Assembly (NCBI RefSeq): GCF_014489475.1
Contig: NZ_CP060820.1
Coordinates: 868,001-932,000 of the forward strand
DNA length: 64,000 nt
DNA from: Lysobacter terrestris
GTDB lineage: Bacteria > Pseudomonadota > Gammaproteobacteria > Xanthomonadales > Xanthomonadaceae
Reading direction: 5' to 3'
Position numbers and translations under genes: made by a program
The notes under the pieces: model-generated
Database searches by the model: none
What the model was told of the DNA's origin: nothing
What the model saw: only the letters and a program-made list of their open reading frames with translations
Part shown: positions 53,173 through 62,626 of the stretch, in pieces
Layout of the letters: each line of letters starts with the position of its first letter
How positions within the stretch are numbered: position 1 is the stretch's first letter

Positions 53173-53565
53173 TTAGCGCTTCGAGAACTGGGTGGCGCGA
53201 CGCGCCTTGTGCAGACCGACCTTCTTACGCTCGACTTCACGCGCGTCGCGGGTCATGAAACCGGCCTTGCGCAGTTCGGTCTTCAGCGCTTCGTCGTACT
53301 CGACCAGCGCGCGGGCGATGCCCAGGCGGATCGCACCGGCCTGGCCGGTGATGCCGCCGCCGGCGACGGTGACGACGACGTCGAACTTGTCGGTCGACTT
53401 GGTCAGCTCGAGCGGCTGGCGCACGATCATGCGCGCGGTTTCCCGGCCGAAGAACTCATCGATCGGACGCTGGTTGATGGTGATCTTGCCATCGCCCTTG
53501 CGCAGGAACACGCGGGCTGTGGAGGACTTGCGACGGCCGGTGCCGTAATTCTGCTGGAGTGCCAT
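53173..53565 (-). CDS. rpsI: 30S ribosomal protein S9
   Basis: Part of the small subunit; its basic C-terminal tail reaches the P-site tRNA. The 130 residues are of usual length. [40 protein letters not shown] and the C-terminal [17 protein letters not shown] are the signature. It follows rplM by 12 bases on the minus strand, the conserved operon. Confidence 0.98.
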   Translation of the reverse strand: MALQQNYGTGRRKSSTARVFLRKGDGKITINQRPIDEFFGRETARMIVRQPLELTKSTDKFDVVVTVAGGGITGQAGAIRLGIARALVEYDEALKTELRKAGFMTRDAREVERKKVGLHKARRATQFSKR

Positions 53566-53577
53566 GTGCTGGATGCC

Positions 53578-54006
53578 TTAGAAGTCGAGCGGCTGCGGCT
53601 GCTGCGCGGCGTGCGGATGTTCGGTGCCCTTGTAGACCTTGAGCTTGCGGTACATCGCGCGGCCCAGCGGGTTCTTCGGGAGCATGCCCTTCACGGCGAT
53701 CTCGATCACGCGCTCCGGGTGGCGCTCGAGCGCCTGGCCGAGGGTCTCGGACTTCAGGTTGCCGATGTAACCGGTGAACCGGTGGTACATCTTGTCCTGC
53801 AGCTTGTTGCCGGTGACGGCGATCTTCTCGGCATTGATCACCACGAGGTAATCGCCGGTATCGACGTGCGGGGTGTAGACGGGCTTGTGCTTGCCACGCA
53901 GACGGCGGGCGAGCTCAGAGGCGAGGCGGCCGAGGGTCTTGCCTTCGGCATCGACGACGTACCAGTCGCGCTGGACGGTCTCGTTCTTGGCGGTGAAAGT
54001 CTTCAT
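53578..54006 (-). CDS. rplM: 50S ribosomal protein L13
   Basis: Large-subunit protein, 142 residues. [59 protein letters not shown] and the ending [20 protein letters not shown] are diagnostic. ATG 54006 gives the usual length and start; the open frame continues upstream. First gene of rplM-rpsI. Confidence 0.98.
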   Translation of the reverse strand: MKTFTAKNETVQRDWYVVDAEGKTLGRLASELARRLRGKHKPVYTPHVDTGDYLVVINAEKIAVTGNKLQDKMYHRFTGYIGNLKSETLGQALERHPERVIEIAVKGMLPKNPLGRAMYRKLKVYKGTEHPHAAQQPQPLDF

Positions 54007-54249
54007 GATGGCTCTGCTTGAGGTGTTGCTGGTCGGGCTGGTTGCGCGCGGGATCACGGCGGATCGACCGGCGGAACGTCGCCTCGCGTTGTGGGTGGAG
54101 CGAAAAGAGGCGGGATGATAACGGGCATTCCCGCCCATCGCAAGCCGCCGGGATTCCGGCCCGGGAATGTGCCGCAGTCATGGGAACGTCGGCAGCGCGC
54201 GCCGCGACCCCCGGTTTCCCGGCGCCGCCGGGGGATATCATCGCCGCCC

Positions 54250-55401
54250 ATGCCCCCGGTCAGCCCCCTCGCCCCCGCCGAATCCGCATCGGACCGGCTG
54301 CTGGCCCTGGCCGACCGCTGCGTCCAGTGCGGCCTGTGCCTGCCGGCCTGCCCCACCTACACCCTGGAGCGGACCGAAGCGGAGTCCCCGCGCGGCCGGA
54401 TCGCCCTGACCCGGGCCTGGGAGCGCGGCACGGTGCCGCCCACCGCCGCCGGCGACGGGCACCTCGACCACTGCCTGGGCTGCCGCAGCTGCGAAGCGGT
54501 GTGTCCGGCCGGCGTCGCCTACGGTGAATTGCTGACGGAGGCGCGCACCCGGCAACGGAGCCGGCGCGGCACTCGCGGGCGCCAGCTCGCGCTGGAATGG
54601 CTGACGGCGCGACCGCGATTGCTCGCGGCCCTGCTCGGGCTGTATCGATGCGTCTTCCCTGCGCTTCCCGCCGCGACGCGGCCGTTGCCGCGCCCACCCG
54701 CGCCGTTGTCTGCGCCGGCACCTTCACCCTCCCTTTCCGGTGAAGCGGTCGCGCTCTTCGCCGGCTGCGTCGCCACGCCGTACGAAGCCGCGCTGCGCGA
54801 CGCCGCCACCCGCCTGTGCGCCGCCACCGGGACGCCCGTCCGCGCGGTGGCCGCGCAAACCTGCTGCGGCACGCTGCACGCGCACGGCGGCAATGCCGGC
54901 ATGGCCCGGCAACTGGGTGCGGCCAATCGCGAAGCGTTTGCCGGGGTCGCGACGGTGCTGACGCTGGCAAGCGGTTGCCACGAGGCCGTGCGCGATGCGC
55001 TCCCCGACGGGATCACCCGCGACGCGATCGCGTTCCTGCACGAGCGCGCGCACCTGCTGTCGTTCCAGTCGTGCCGCGAGCGCGTCGCACTGCACCTGCC
55101 CTGCACCCAGCGCAACGTGGCGAAGTCGGCCGCCGCAGTGCGCGCACTGCTCGCCCGCGTGCCCGGGCTGGAGGTGATCGAACTCACCGCCGGCTACGGC
55201 TGCTGCGGCGCAGCGGGCACGCAGATGCTGCTCGATACGTCGCGCGCGGCGTCCTATCGCCAGCCGTTGATCGACGCCTTCGAACGCAGCGGTGCGACGC
55301 GCCTGCTCAGCGCCAACATCGGTTGCCGCCTGCACTTCGCCAACGCGACGAGCCGACCGGTCCAGCATCCGCTCGAATTCCTCGCCGACCGCCTCGCCTG
55401 A
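54250..55401 (+). CDS. GlcF-like Fe-S (CCG-domain) oxidoreductase subunit
   Basis: Resembles the iron-sulfur subunit of glycolate oxidase. The 383 residues have two ferredoxin motifs, CVQCGLCLPACPTY and CLGCRSCEAVCPAGV. Two Cys-rich CCG domains follow, with TCCGTLHAHGGNAGMARQLG and GYGCCGAAGTQMLLDTSRAA. No glcD or glcE partner is present, so another redox role remains open (lactate-type or other 2-hydroxyacid oxidase). ATG 54250 precedes the first motif; divergent from rplM. Confidence 0.82.
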   Translation: MPPVSPLAPAESASDRLLALADRCVQCGLCLPACPTYTLERTEAESPRGRIALTRAWERGTVPPTAAGDGHLDHCLGCRSCEAVCPAGVAYGELLTEARTRQRSRRGTRGRQLALEWLTARPRLLAALLGLYRCVFPALPAATRPLPRPPAPLSAPAPSPSLSGEAVALFAGCVATPYEAALRDAATRLCAATGTPVRAVAAQTCCGTLHAHGGNAGMARQLGAANREAFAGVATVLTLASGCHEAVRDALPDGITRDAIAFLHERAHLLSFQSCRERVALHLPCTQRNVAKSAAAVRALLARVPGLEVIELTAGYGCCGAAGTQMLLDTSRAASYRQPLIDAFERSGATRLLSANIGCRLHFANATSRPVQHPLEFLADRLA

Positions 55402-55433
55402 GCGATCGCCGCCGACGGCAGTAAACTTCCGCC

Positions 55434-56075
55434 ATGAACGCACGCGCCCTGACCCCGATCGACCGCCTGCTCATCGATGCGCAGAACGCACTGGACACGG
55501 TCTTCGGCGCCCCGCCTGCGCAGCGCGCGAACCCGTCGGCACAGGAGCCCGATGTCGTCCTCGACGCAGCCGAACGCCGCCACGCCGCAGGCCTGATGCG
55601 CATCAACCACGTCGGCGAAGTCTGCGCGCAGGCCTTGTACGTCGGCCAGGCCGCGGTCGCACGCGACGCGGCGACCCGCGCGCACCTGCTCGAGGCCGCA
55701 CAGGAAGAAACCGACCACCTCGCCTGGTGCGCTCAGCGCCTGGACGAGCTCGACAGCCGCCCCAGCCTGCTCAACCCGCTGTGGTACGCCGGCAGCTACG
55801 CGATCGGCGCGCTCGCCGGCCTGCGCGGCGACGGCTGGAACCTGGGCTTCGTGGTCGAAACCGAACGCCAGGTCGAAGCGCACCTGGACGAGCACCTGCA
55901 GACCCTGCCCGTCGCCGATGCGCGCAGCCGCGCCATCCTGGAAGTGATGAAGGCCGACGAGGCGCGCCACGCCGACGACGCGCAGGCGCAAGGCGCACGC
56001 GTGTTGCCGCCGCCGGTGCCAAGGCTGATGGCGATGGCGTCGAACCTGATGAAGACGATCGCGTATCGGGTCTGA
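55434..56075 (+). CDS. coq7: 2-polyprenyl-3-methyl-6-methoxy-1,4-benzoquinone monooxygenase
   Basis: Di-iron hydroxylase of ubiquinone synthesis. The 213 residues have [20 protein letters not shown] (first Glu), [19 protein letters not shown] (EExxH-type ligands), [18 protein letters not shown] and [18 protein letters not shown] (Glu and His ligands). Usual length. It stands alone upstream of a strong bidirectional terminator. Related to MiaE and COQ7 in eukaryotes. Confidence 0.94.
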   Translation: MNARALTPIDRLLIDAQNALDTVFGAPPAQRANPSAQEPDVVLDAAERRHAAGLMRINHVGEVCAQALYVGQAAVARDAATRAHLLEAAQEETDHLAWCAQRLDELDSRPSLLNPLWYAGSYAIGALAGLRGDGWNLGFVVETERQVEAHLDEHLQTLPVADARSRAILEVMKADEARHADDAQAQGARVLPPPVPRLMAMASNLMKTIAYRV

Positions 56076-56093
56076 CTGGCGCGCTTCGCGCGC

Positions 56094-56140
56094 CCCTCAT
56101 CCGCCCTGGGGGCACCTTCTCCCCGCAAGCGGGGAGAAGG
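56094..56140. repeat. Intergenic palindrome CCTTCTCCCCGC-AAGC-GGGGAGAAGG
   Basis: A repeat of a type common after genes in Xanthomonadaceae: a CCTCATCCGCCCTGGGGGCA lead-in and a perfect 11-bp hairpin CTTCTCCCCGC/GCGGGGAGAAG. It lies directly before the terminator after coq7. Confidence 0.8.
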
Positions 56141-56150
56141 AAAAAGCAAC

Positions 56151-56179
56151 AAAAAAGGCCGGCATTGCCGGCCTTTTTT
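56151..56179. terminator. Bidirectional terminator between coq7 and speD
   Basis: Stem AAAAAAGGCCGGCA/TGCCGGCCTTTTTT with T-runs on both strands; it serves both coq7 (plus) and speD (minus). Confidence 0.93.
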
Positions 56180-56194
56180 CTGGATCGCATCCGG

Positions 56195-56986
56195 TCAATC
56201 GACCAGGTTGCGTCCGTGATAGAGCTCTTCGATCTCCCGCTTCAGGCGCGCCTCGATCTTCATGCGCTCCTTGAACGACAGGTTCTTGGCCTTCTCCTCG
56301 AACAGGTAGGTGTCGAGGTCGAACTCCTTCAGGTGCATCTTCGTGTGGAAGATGTTTTCCTGGTAGACGTTCACGTCGAGCATCTCGTAGCGCGACTTGA
56401 TGTTCTTGGCCAGGTAGTCCTGGATCGAGTTGATCTTGTGGTCGATGAAGTGCTTCTTGCCCTTGATGTCGCGGGTGAAGCCACGGACGCGGTAGTCCAT
56501 CACCACGATGTCCGATTCCAGGCTCTCGATCAGGTAGTTCAGGGCCTTCAGCGGCGAGATCACGCCGCAGGTGGCCACGTCGATGTCGGCGCGGAAGGTC
56601 GCGATGCCATTGTCCGGGTGGGTCTCCGGATAGGTGTGCACCGTGATGTGCGACTTGTCCATGTGCGCGACCACGGCTTCCGAGATCACGCCCTTGGCGT
56701 CGGCCTTGTCGATCACCGGCTGCTCGGAGATCAGGATCGTCACCGAGGCGCCCTGCGGGTCGTAGTCCTGGCGGGCGATGTTGAGGATGTTCGCGCCGAT
56801 GATGTCCGCCACATCGGTCAGGATCTGGGTCAGGCGGTCGGCGTTGTAGGCCTCGTCGATGTACTCGATGTAGCGCTTGCGCTCGTCTTCCGAGGCGGCG
56901 AAGCACACGTCGTAGATATTGAACGAGAGCGCCTTGGTGAGGTTGTTGAAGCCTTGGAGCTTCAGGCGCGGCAGCGGCTTGACCAA
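56195..56986 (-). CDS. speD: S-adenosylmethionine decarboxylase proenzyme
   Basis: Supplies decarboxylated AdoMet for spermidine. It self-cleaves to yield a pyruvoyl cofactor. The 263 residues have the gammaproteobacterial-type cleavage site in [14 protein letters not shown] (Lys|Ser) and [39 protein letters not shown]. It begins with TTG 56986, giving [15 protein letters not shown]; no ATG or GTG is near, so the rare start is probably real. Divergent from clp across 254 bases. Confidence 0.95.
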   Translation of the reverse strand: MVKPLPRLKLQGFNNLTKALSFNIYDVCFAASEDERKRYIEYIDEAYNADRLTQILTDVADIIGANILNIARQDYDPQGASVTILISEQPVIDKADAKGVISEAVVAHMDKSHITVHTYPETHPDNGIATFRADIDVATCGVISPLKALNYLIESLESDIVVMDYRVRGFTRDIKGKKHFIDHKINSIQDYLAKNIKSRYEMLDVNVYQENIFHTKMHLKEFDLDTYLFEEKAKNLSFKERMKIEARLKREIEELYHGRNLVD

Positions 56987-57240
56987 TTGAGTGTCCAGGT
57001 CGGGCGGCGGGGGGCCGCGCTTGCAGGGGCGCGATTATGCGGCAATCGGACACGGGGGCCAAACGGCCGGCCGGCGCGGCCACAGGGGGCCACTGTCGGC
57101 GCGCCCCGGCCGGGCTTTTGCGATGGCCGTCGCCATTTCTGTGACCTTCCGCGGCAATATCCGGCACTATTTGCCCATGTCGCGGCTTGGCCCTAAGCTC
57201 CGGCGGTTCCTGTCGACTCCACCCCTTACTGGTTGATGCC

Positions 57241-57909
57241 GTGATAGCCCTGCGAAAGACCAACAGCCCGCTGATGCCGGATAGCGCCACGATCGAGCGC
57301 TTCCTCGCACACTGCCACCGCCGCCGCTATCCCTCCCGCACCGACGTCTTCCGCCCGGGCGACCCCGCCAACACCATCTACTACCTGATCTCCGGCTCGG
57401 TGAGCATCATCACCGAGGAGGACGATGGCCGTGAGCTGGTGCTGGGCTACCTCGGCCCCGGCGAATTCATCGGTGAACTCGGCCTGTTCGTGGAAAGCGA
57501 CCGTCGCGAGGTCGTGCTGCGTACCCGCACCCCGTGCGAACTCGCCGAAATCGGCCACGAGCGCTTCTACGACCTGCTCCTGACCCGCCTGGCTACCGAC
57601 GCCCCCAAGCTGCTGTACCAGATCGGCGCGCAGATCTCCCGCCGCCTGCTGGACACCAGCCGCAAGGCCGGCCGCCTGGCCTTCCTCGATGTCACCGACC
57701 GCATCGTCCGTGCCCTGCACGACCTGGCCAAGGAACCCGAGGCCATGAGCCACCCGCAGGGCACGCAGATCCGCGTGTCGCGCCAGGAGCTGTCGCGTCT
57801 GGTCGGCTGCTCGCGCGAGATGGCCGGCCGCGTGCTGAAGAAGCTGCAGGCCGACAACAAGCTGCACGCCCGCGGCAAGACCGTCGTCCTCTACGGCACC
57901 CGCGACTGA
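57241..57909 (+). CDS. clp: CRP-like global regulator Clp
   Basis: A transcription factor controlling virulence, extracellular enzymes and (in Lysobacter) antibiotic synthesis; it responds to cyclic di-GMP in Xanthomonas. The 222 residues have IERFLAHCHRRRYPSRTDVF, RPGDPANTIYYLISGSVSII and LGPGEFIGELGLFVESDRRE. The Arg-Glu in DRREVVLRTRTPCELAEI replaces the Arg-Ser that holds cAMP in E. coli CRP. Its C-terminal helix-turn-helix is VSRQELSRLVGCSREMAGRV. Start GTG 57241; ATG 57274 is an alternative. Next to speD as in Xanthomonas. Confidence 0.95.
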   Translation: MIALRKTNSPLMPDSATIERFLAHCHRRRYPSRTDVFRPGDPANTIYYLISGSVSIITEEDDGRELVLGYLGPGEFIGELGLFVESDRREVVLRTRTPCELAEIGHERFYDLLLTRLATDAPKLLYQIGAQISRRLLDTSRKAGRLAFLDVTDRIVRALHDLAKEPEAMSHPQGTQIRVSRQELSRLVGCSREMAGRVLKKLQADNKLHARGKTVVLYGTRD

Positions 57910-57912
57910 CCC

Positions 57913-58374
57913 ATGGGGCGGCTGGCAGGTTCGTCGACCGGGACGCTACGCATCCGCCCCGCCCAGATCGGCGACGCCAACGACGTCGCCGTCCTGCTGG
58001 AGGAACTGGGTTACCCCTGCACGCGCGACGACGCCGCCGAGCGCATCGCGCGCGTGCTGCACGACCCGCGGCTGTTCCTGCTGGTCGCGGAGATCGAAGG
58101 CGCGGTCTGCGGCCTGATGTCGCTGGACATCCGCTACTCGATCACCCGCGGCGCCGACCTTGCCCGCATCACCGCGCTGGTGGTCGCCGCCAACTGCGGG
58201 CGCCAGGGCATCGGCCGCCAGCTGCTGCGCGAGGCCGAGGCCATCGCCCGCCGCGCGCAGGTCGCCCGCATCGAAGTCACCAGCAACCAGCGCCGCGAGG
58301 CCGCGCACGCCTTCTACCTCGGCTGCGGCTACAGCGAAGGCTCGCGGCATTTCATCAAGCTATTGGGCGACTGA
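57913..58374 (+). CDS. GNAT family N-acetyltransferase
   Basis: A 153-residue acetyltransferase of unknown acceptor. Motif A is IGRQLLREAEAIARRAQV preceded by GRQG (Q/R-x-x-G-x-G/A as GRQGIGRQLL), with V-x-ITALVVAANCGRQG and the C-terminal IEVTSNQRREAAHAFYLGCG, Y-containing motif B. It begins three bases after the clp stop, so they are likely co-transcribed. Confidence 0.88.
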   Translation: MGRLAGSSTGTLRIRPAQIGDANDVAVLLEELGYPCTRDDAAERIARVLHDPRLFLLVAEIEGAVCGLMSLDIRYSITRGADLARITALVVAANCGRQGIGRQLLREAEAIARRAQVARIEVTSNQRREAAHAFYLGCGYSEGSRHFIKLLGD

Positions 58375-58396
58375 GCGCCGCCCCGGGAAACGATCC

Positions 58397-58768
58397 ATGC
58401 AGTGTCCGAAGTGCGATTCCGCCATGACCGCCGTCACCTACCAGGGTTCCACCGTGCAGCGCTGCACGCATTGCGCCGGCCTGTGGTTCGAACCGGTCGA
58501 CCATGAGCGGCTGCGCGACCTGGCCGAACAGATCGACATCGGCGATGCCGCCGTCGGCGAGCAGTACAACCGCGTCGACCGGATCAACTGCCCGAAGTGC
58601 ACCAATTGGCCGCTGATCCGCATGGTCGATCCGCAGCAGCCGCACATCTGGTTCGAGAGCTGCAAGAACTGCTACGGCCGTTTCTACGACGCCGGCGAGT
58701 TCCGCGATTTCGCCGAGCACACGCTGGTGGAATTCTTCACCGACATGGATGCGCCAGCGCGCGACTGA
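58397..58768 (+). CDS. Zinc-ribbon (zf-TFIIB) domain protein
   Basis: A 123-residue protein with two C-x2-C pairs in the N-terminal TFIIB-type zinc ribbon (MQCPKCDSAM and RCTHCAGLW) and a second ribbon (INCPKCTNWP and SCKNCYGRF). Conserved GLWFEPVDHERLRDLAEQ and YDAGEFRDFAEHTLVEFF fit the zf-TFIIB family. Function unknown. It starts 22 bases after the GNAT gene, is probably in the clp operon, and is followed by a terminator. Confidence 0.87.
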   Translation: MQCPKCDSAMTAVTYQGSTVQRCTHCAGLWFEPVDHERLRDLAEQIDIGDAAVGEQYNRVDRINCPKCTNWPLIRMVDPQQPHIWFESCKNCYGRFYDAGEFRDFAEHTLVEFFTDMDAPARD

Positions 58769-58817
58769 GGTCGTTTGGCGGGCTAGAGCCCGCCATATGC
58801 ATCAATCGAATGCAACG

Positions 58818-58842
58818 AAGGCGGCCGCGGGCCGCCTTTTTC
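58818..58842 (+). terminator. Terminator after the zinc-ribbon gene
   Basis: AAGGCGGCC/GGCCGCCTT stem, GCG loop and a T-run. It overlaps the very end of the convergent HAD gene. Confidence 0.85.
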
Positions 58843-59575
58843 ATGCCGTAACGGCATCCCCACCACGCTTGCGGCAACCCCAGTTGAGGATCGGCGTGCC
58901 CGGCGGCAACACGCGGCGGAACATCGCCACGCGCCCCGCCTTCGGGTTGACCACCACCGGCTTGCGCGCGGCCTGCAGCAGCGGCAGGTCGGCGCTGCTG
59001 TCGGAATAGGCCACGGCGACGTCGTCGCGGAAGCCCGCTTCGCGCAGCATCGTCATCTTCATCGCGTTGTGGCAATGGCGCGTGGCGCCGAGCCCGCCCA
59101 GGCGCGGGCCGACCTGCGTGCCCACCACGGGCACGTCCTCGTGCGCGACGAAGGCAAGGATGGCGCGCGCGAGCTCCGGCGGCGCACCGGTGGCGACGAC
59201 GACACGGTCGCCGGCCTCGCGATGCCGGTGCAACACCTCGATGCCGATCGGCAACAGCCGCCGGCGGATCGCGTCGGCATGGGTGGCGACGTAGCGGTCG
59301 ATCAGCACGTCGAGCGCCTTCGAGCGATGCAGGCCAACGGTGCCGGCCCACACGAAGGCACTGACCCCGACCCGCCGCGTCGGCAGGAACGCCACCAGCG
59401 GCCCGAACAGCGGCAGCATCGGCAGCACCAGCAGCCGGCGCCACCACGAGCGCCGGATCAGCCATGCGAACAGGTGGCTGCCGGAATCGCCGTCGTACAG
59501 CGTGTGGTCGAAGTCGAATACGACCAACGGCGCGCCCGCCTGGGCCTTCGGGTATTGCTTGCCTTTGACGCTCAT
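58841..59575 (-). CDS. HAD-IB family hydrolase
   Basis: A putative phosphatase of the SerB-like (HAD subfamily IB) class. The 244 residues have the nucleophile motif VVFDFDHTLYDGDSG, motif II VVVATGAPPELARAI, and motif III/IV CHNAMKMTMLREAG with VAYSDSSADLPLLQ. Hydrophobic residues 43-65 (WWRRLLVLPMLPLFGPLVAF) may touch the membrane. Such IB enzymes include phosphoserine- and lipid-phosphate phosphatases; substrate unknown. It follows trpC by 22 bases on the same strand. Confidence 0.88.
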   Translation of the reverse strand: MSVKGKQYPKAQAGAPLVVFDFDHTLYDGDSGSHLFAWLIRRSWWRRLLVLPMLPLFGPLVAFLPTRRVGVSAFVWAGTVGLHRSKALDVLIDRYVATHADAIRRRLLPIGIEVLHRHREAGDRVVVATGAPPELARAILAFVAHEDVPVVGTQVGPRLGGLGATRHCHNAMKMTMLREAGFRDDVAVAYSDSSADLPLLQAARKPVVVNPKAGRVAMFRRVLPPGTPILNWGCRKRGGDAVTA

Positions 59576-59597
59576 CGGATCCGCTCGCAGTGGCTGG

Positions 59598-60386
59598 TCA
59601 GCCGAACAACCGCTTCAAGGTCGCGCCCGGGTCGGCTTCGCGCATGAAGCTCTCGCCGACGAGGAAGGCATCCACGTTCGCCGCGCGCATCTTCGCCACG
59701 TCGTCGCGCGTGGCGATGCCGCTTTCGGTGACCAGGATGCGGTCCGGCGGCACCGCGCCCTTCAGCGCCAGCGTGGTGTCGAGCGACACCTCGAACGTGC
59801 GCAGGTTGCGGTTGTTCACCCCGATCAGTTCGCAATCGGTCTGCAGCGCGCGTTCGAGCTCGTCGATGTCGTGCACTTCCACCAGCACGTCCATGCCGAG
59901 CTCGCCGGCGAGGTTCGCCAGTTCGATCATCCGCGCGTCTTCCAGCGCCGCCACGATCAGCAGGATGCAATCGGCGCCGATCATGCGCGCCTCGTACACC
60001 TGGTAGGGATCGACGATGAAGTCCTTGCGGATCACCGGCAGGCGGCAGGCGTTGCGCGCCTCGCTCAGGTACAGGTTGCTGCCCTGGAAGAAATCGACGT
60101 CGGTGAGCACGGACAGGCAGGCGGCACCGCCGGCTTCGTAGCTGCGGGCAATGTCGGCGGGGCGGAAGTCCGGGCGGATCACGCCCTTGGACGGGCTGGC
60201 CTTCTTCACTTCGGCGATCACCGCGGCGTCGCCGGCGGCAAGCCTGGCGCGGATCGCCTTGACGAAACCACGCGTGGCCGACTGGTTCAGCGCGCGCTCG
60301 CGCAGCTCCGACAGCGGGCGCACGCGGCTGCGCTGTTCGATCTCCTCGGCCTTGCGGGCGAGGATGGTGGTGAGGATGTCGCTCAT
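59598..60386 (-). CDS. trpC: Indole-3-glycerol-phosphate synthase
   Basis: Fourth step of tryptophan synthesis, closing the indole ring. The 262 residues form a TIM barrel with [18 protein letters not shown] (the active-site Lys and Ser), [50 protein letters not shown] and [13 protein letters not shown]. Unfused, the usual form in Xanthomonadaceae. Separated by 193 bases (a palindromic repeat) from the gene before it in the trp cluster. Confidence 0.96.
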   Translation of the reverse strand: MSDILTTILARKAEEIEQRSRVRPLSELRERALNQSATRGFVKAIRARLAAGDAAVIAEVKKASPSKGVIRPDFRPADIARSYEAGGAACLSVLTDVDFFQGSNLYLSEARNACRLPVIRKDFIVDPYQVYEARMIGADCILLIVAALEDARMIELANLAGELGMDVLVEVHDIDELERALQTDCELIGVNNRNLRTFEVSLDTTLALKGAVPPDRILVTESGIATRDDVAKMRAANVDAFLVGESFMREADPGATLKRLFG

Positions 60387-60419
60387 GGGGGAATTCTAAA
60401 GCCGCGGGGTGCCGGGGTT

Positions 60420-60566
60420 GTCATCCCGGGCGTGGCGAGGGACCGGCCAGCGACAACACCTGCATGCCACGAGGTTGGGGCCGCGCCTGCGGCCAGCAGG
60501 AGTGAATGGCCAAGTCCGTGCTCTGATGGCGAAGAAAAGCAGATCCCACGCTGCGCTCGGGATGAC
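60420..60566. repeat. 147-bp imperfect inverted repeat between trpC and the ABM gene
   Basis: Ends GTCATCCCGGGCGTGGCGAG.. and ..GCGCTCGGGATGAC pair over 25 bases with 5 mismatches, of the scattered GTCATCCCGAGCGCAGCGAGGGATC type. It separates trpC from the trpGD block and belongs to a different family from the element at 6476. Confidence 0.75.
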
Positions 60567-60579
60567 AAACGGAGAATTT

Positions 60580-60915
60580 TCAGTTCTTCGGCTTTCCGTA
60601 CGCACGCGTGACCTTGGCCACGCGCAGCTCGAAATGCTCGTACCAGTGCTTGCGTCCGTGCGCGCGGGTGGCGGCGTGCTCGGCCTGGTGCTTCCACGCG
60701 CCGATCGCCGCTTCGCTTTCCCAGTACGACACGGTGATGCCGAAGCCGTCGGCACCGCGCGTCGATTCCGCGCCGAGGTAGCCGAGCTGCTGCGCGGCCA
60801 GTTCGAGCATGCGCTCGGCCGCGGCGGCGTAGCCGGCCTCGTCGTCGCCGTTGCGTCGCGAGGAGAAGATCACCGCGTAGTACGGCGGTTCGGGCAATCG
60901 GGCGAAACCGTTCAT
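60580..60915 (-). CDS. Antibiotic biosynthesis monooxygenase (ABM)-fold protein
   Basis: A 111-residue dimeric alpha+beta barrel protein of unknown substrate. Family-like parts: [39 protein letters not shown] and [20 protein letters not shown], then [20 protein letters not shown]. The ATG overlaps the trpD stop (ATGA), so it is translated with trpD. Members are heme-degrading or small-molecule oxygenases; here its coupling to trp genes is the only clue. Confidence 0.87.
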   Translation of the reverse strand: MNGFARLPEPPYYAVIFSSRRNGDDEAGYAAAAERMLELAAQQLGYLGAESTRGADGFGITVSYWESEAAIGAWKHQAEHAATRAHGRKHWYEHFELRVAKVTRAYGKPKN

Positions 60916-61952
60916 GCGTTCGCTCCGGCGATGGCGCGCGTGGTCGCGACGAATTCCTCGAGCTTCGCGCGCGCCGCGCCGGAGGCGATGGCCTCGCGCG
61001 CACGCACGATGCCCTGCGCGATCGAATCGACCACGCCTGCGGCGTACAGCGCCGCGCCGGCGTTGAGCGCAACGATCTCCAGCGGCAGGCCGGGTTTGTT
61101 GTCGAGCGCGCCGAGCAGCAGCGCCTTCGATTCGAGCGCATCGGCCACGCGCAGGTTGCGCGAGGCGGCCATGGCGATGCCGAAATCCTCCGGATGCACT
61201 TCGTACTCGCGCACCACGCCGTCGCGCAGTTCGCCCACCAGCGTGGCCGCGCCGAGCGAGAGCTCGTCCATGCCGTCGCGGCCCCACACCACCAGTGCGC
61301 GCTGCGCGCCGAGTTCCTGCAGCACGCGCACCTGGATGCCGACGAGGTCGGGGTGGAACACGCCCATCAGGATGTTCGGCGCATCGGCCGGATTGGTCAG
61401 CGGGCCGAGGATGTTGAAGATGGTGCGCACGCCCATCTCGCGACGCACCGGCGCCACCGCCTTCATCGCCGGGTGATGCACCGGCGCGAACATGAAGCCG
61501 ATGCCGCAGCGCGCGATGCATGCGCCGACCTGCTCGGGCTGCAGCTCGATGTCGGCGCCCAGCGCCTCCAGCACGTCGGCGCTGCCCGACTTCGACGACA
61601 CGCTGCGGTTGCCGTGCTTGGCGACCTTGGCGCCGGCCGCAGCGACGACGAACATCGACGCGGTGGAGATGTTGAACGTGTGCGCGCCATCGCCACCGGT
61701 GCCGACGATGTCGACGAGGTTGTCGCGATCGGTCACCTGCACCGGGCGCGCGAACTCGCGCAGCACCGTCGCCGCGCCGGCGATCTCGCCGACGGTTTCC
61801 TTCTTCACCCGCAGGCCGGTGAGGATCGCCGCGGTCATCACCGGCGTGACTTCGCCGCGCATGACCTGGCGCATCAGATCCACCATCTCGTCGTGGAAGA
61901 TCTCGCGATGCTCGATGGTGCGCTGGAGGGCTTCTTGCGGGGTGATGGGCAT
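60912..61952 (-). CDS. trpD: Anthranilate phosphoribosyltransferase
   Basis: Transfers phosphoribosyl from PRPP to anthranilate. The 346 residues have [20 protein letters not shown] (the PRPP-binding GTGGD), [40 protein letters not shown] and [20 protein letters not shown]. Begins 10 bases after trpG. Note trpE is not between trpG and the next gene upstream. Confidence 0.97.
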   Translation of the reverse strand: MPITPQEALQRTIEHREIFHDEMVDLMRQVMRGEVTPVMTAAILTGLRVKKETVGEIAGAATVLREFARPVQVTDRDNLVDIVGTGGDGAHTFNISTASMFVVAAAGAKVAKHGNRSVSSKSGSADVLEALGADIELQPEQVGACIARCGIGFMFAPVHHPAMKAVAPVRREMGVRTIFNILGPLTNPADAPNILMGVFHPDLVGIQVRVLQELGAQRALVVWGRDGMDELSLGAATLVGELRDGVVREYEVHPEDFGIAMAASRNLRVADALESKALLLGALDNKPGLPLEIVALNAGAALYAAGVVDSIAQGIVRAREAIASGAARAKLEEFVATTRAIAGANA

Positions 61953-61962
61953 GGCCGCTTCG

Positions 61963-62541
61963 CTAGCTGTCCAGGAAGTTCTTCAACAACGCATGCCCAT
62001 GCTCGGTCAGGATCGACTCGGGATGGAACTGCACGCCCTGGACCGGGTGCTCGCGATGGCGCAGGCCCATGATCTCGTCGAAGGCGCCGTCGTCACGGTC
62101 GGTCCACGCGGTCACTTCGAGGCAGTCGGGCAGCGTCTCGCGCGACACCACCAGCGAGTGGTACCGGGTCGCCTCGTAACCGTCGGGCAGGCCGGCGAAC
62201 ACGCCCTGGCCTTCGTGGCGGATGCGCGAGGTCTTGCCGTGCATGATGGTCTTGGCGCGGACCACGTCGCCGCCGTAGGCCTGGCCGATGCTCTGGTGGC
62301 CCAGGCACACGCCCAGGATCGGGGTGCGCGCGCCCAGCTGGCGGATCACGTCCACCGAGACGCCCGCCTCGTTCGGCGTGCACGGCCCGGGCGAGATCAC
62401 GATGCGCGCGGGCGCCAGCGCCGCGATCTGCGCCACCGACAGTTCGTCGTTGCGCACCACCTTCACCTCTGCCCCGAGCGTCTGCAGGTACTGCACGAGG
62501 TTGAAGGTGAAGCTGTCGTAGTTGTCGATCATCAACAGCAT
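61963..62541 (-). CDS. trpG: Anthranilate synthase component II (glutamine amidotransferase)
   Basis: Provides ammonia to TrpE (or PabB). The 192 residues have [32 protein letters not shown], the catalytic Cys in [17 protein letters not shown], and [20 protein letters not shown] with the catalytic His-Pro-Glu. ATG 62541 was chosen as the canonical N-terminus. No trpE is in the window, so TrpG may serve both tryptophan and folate synthesis (not established). Confidence 0.94.
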   Translation of the reverse strand: MLLMIDNYDSFTFNLVQYLQTLGAEVKVVRNDELSVAQIAALAPARIVISPGPCTPNEAGVSVDVIRQLGARTPILGVCLGHQSIGQAYGGDVVRAKTIMHGKTSRIRHEGQGVFAGLPDGYEATRYHSLVVSRETLPDCLEVTAWTDRDDGAFDEIMGLRHREHPVQGVQFHPESILTEHGHALLKNFLDS

Positions 62542-62626
62542 GAAATCGCCTGCTTCCAGTGCCGCGGCGGGGGCGCGGACGGGCCGGGCAGAATATCGCA
62601 AGCGCTTCCCGGGTGCCGGGCCGCGC

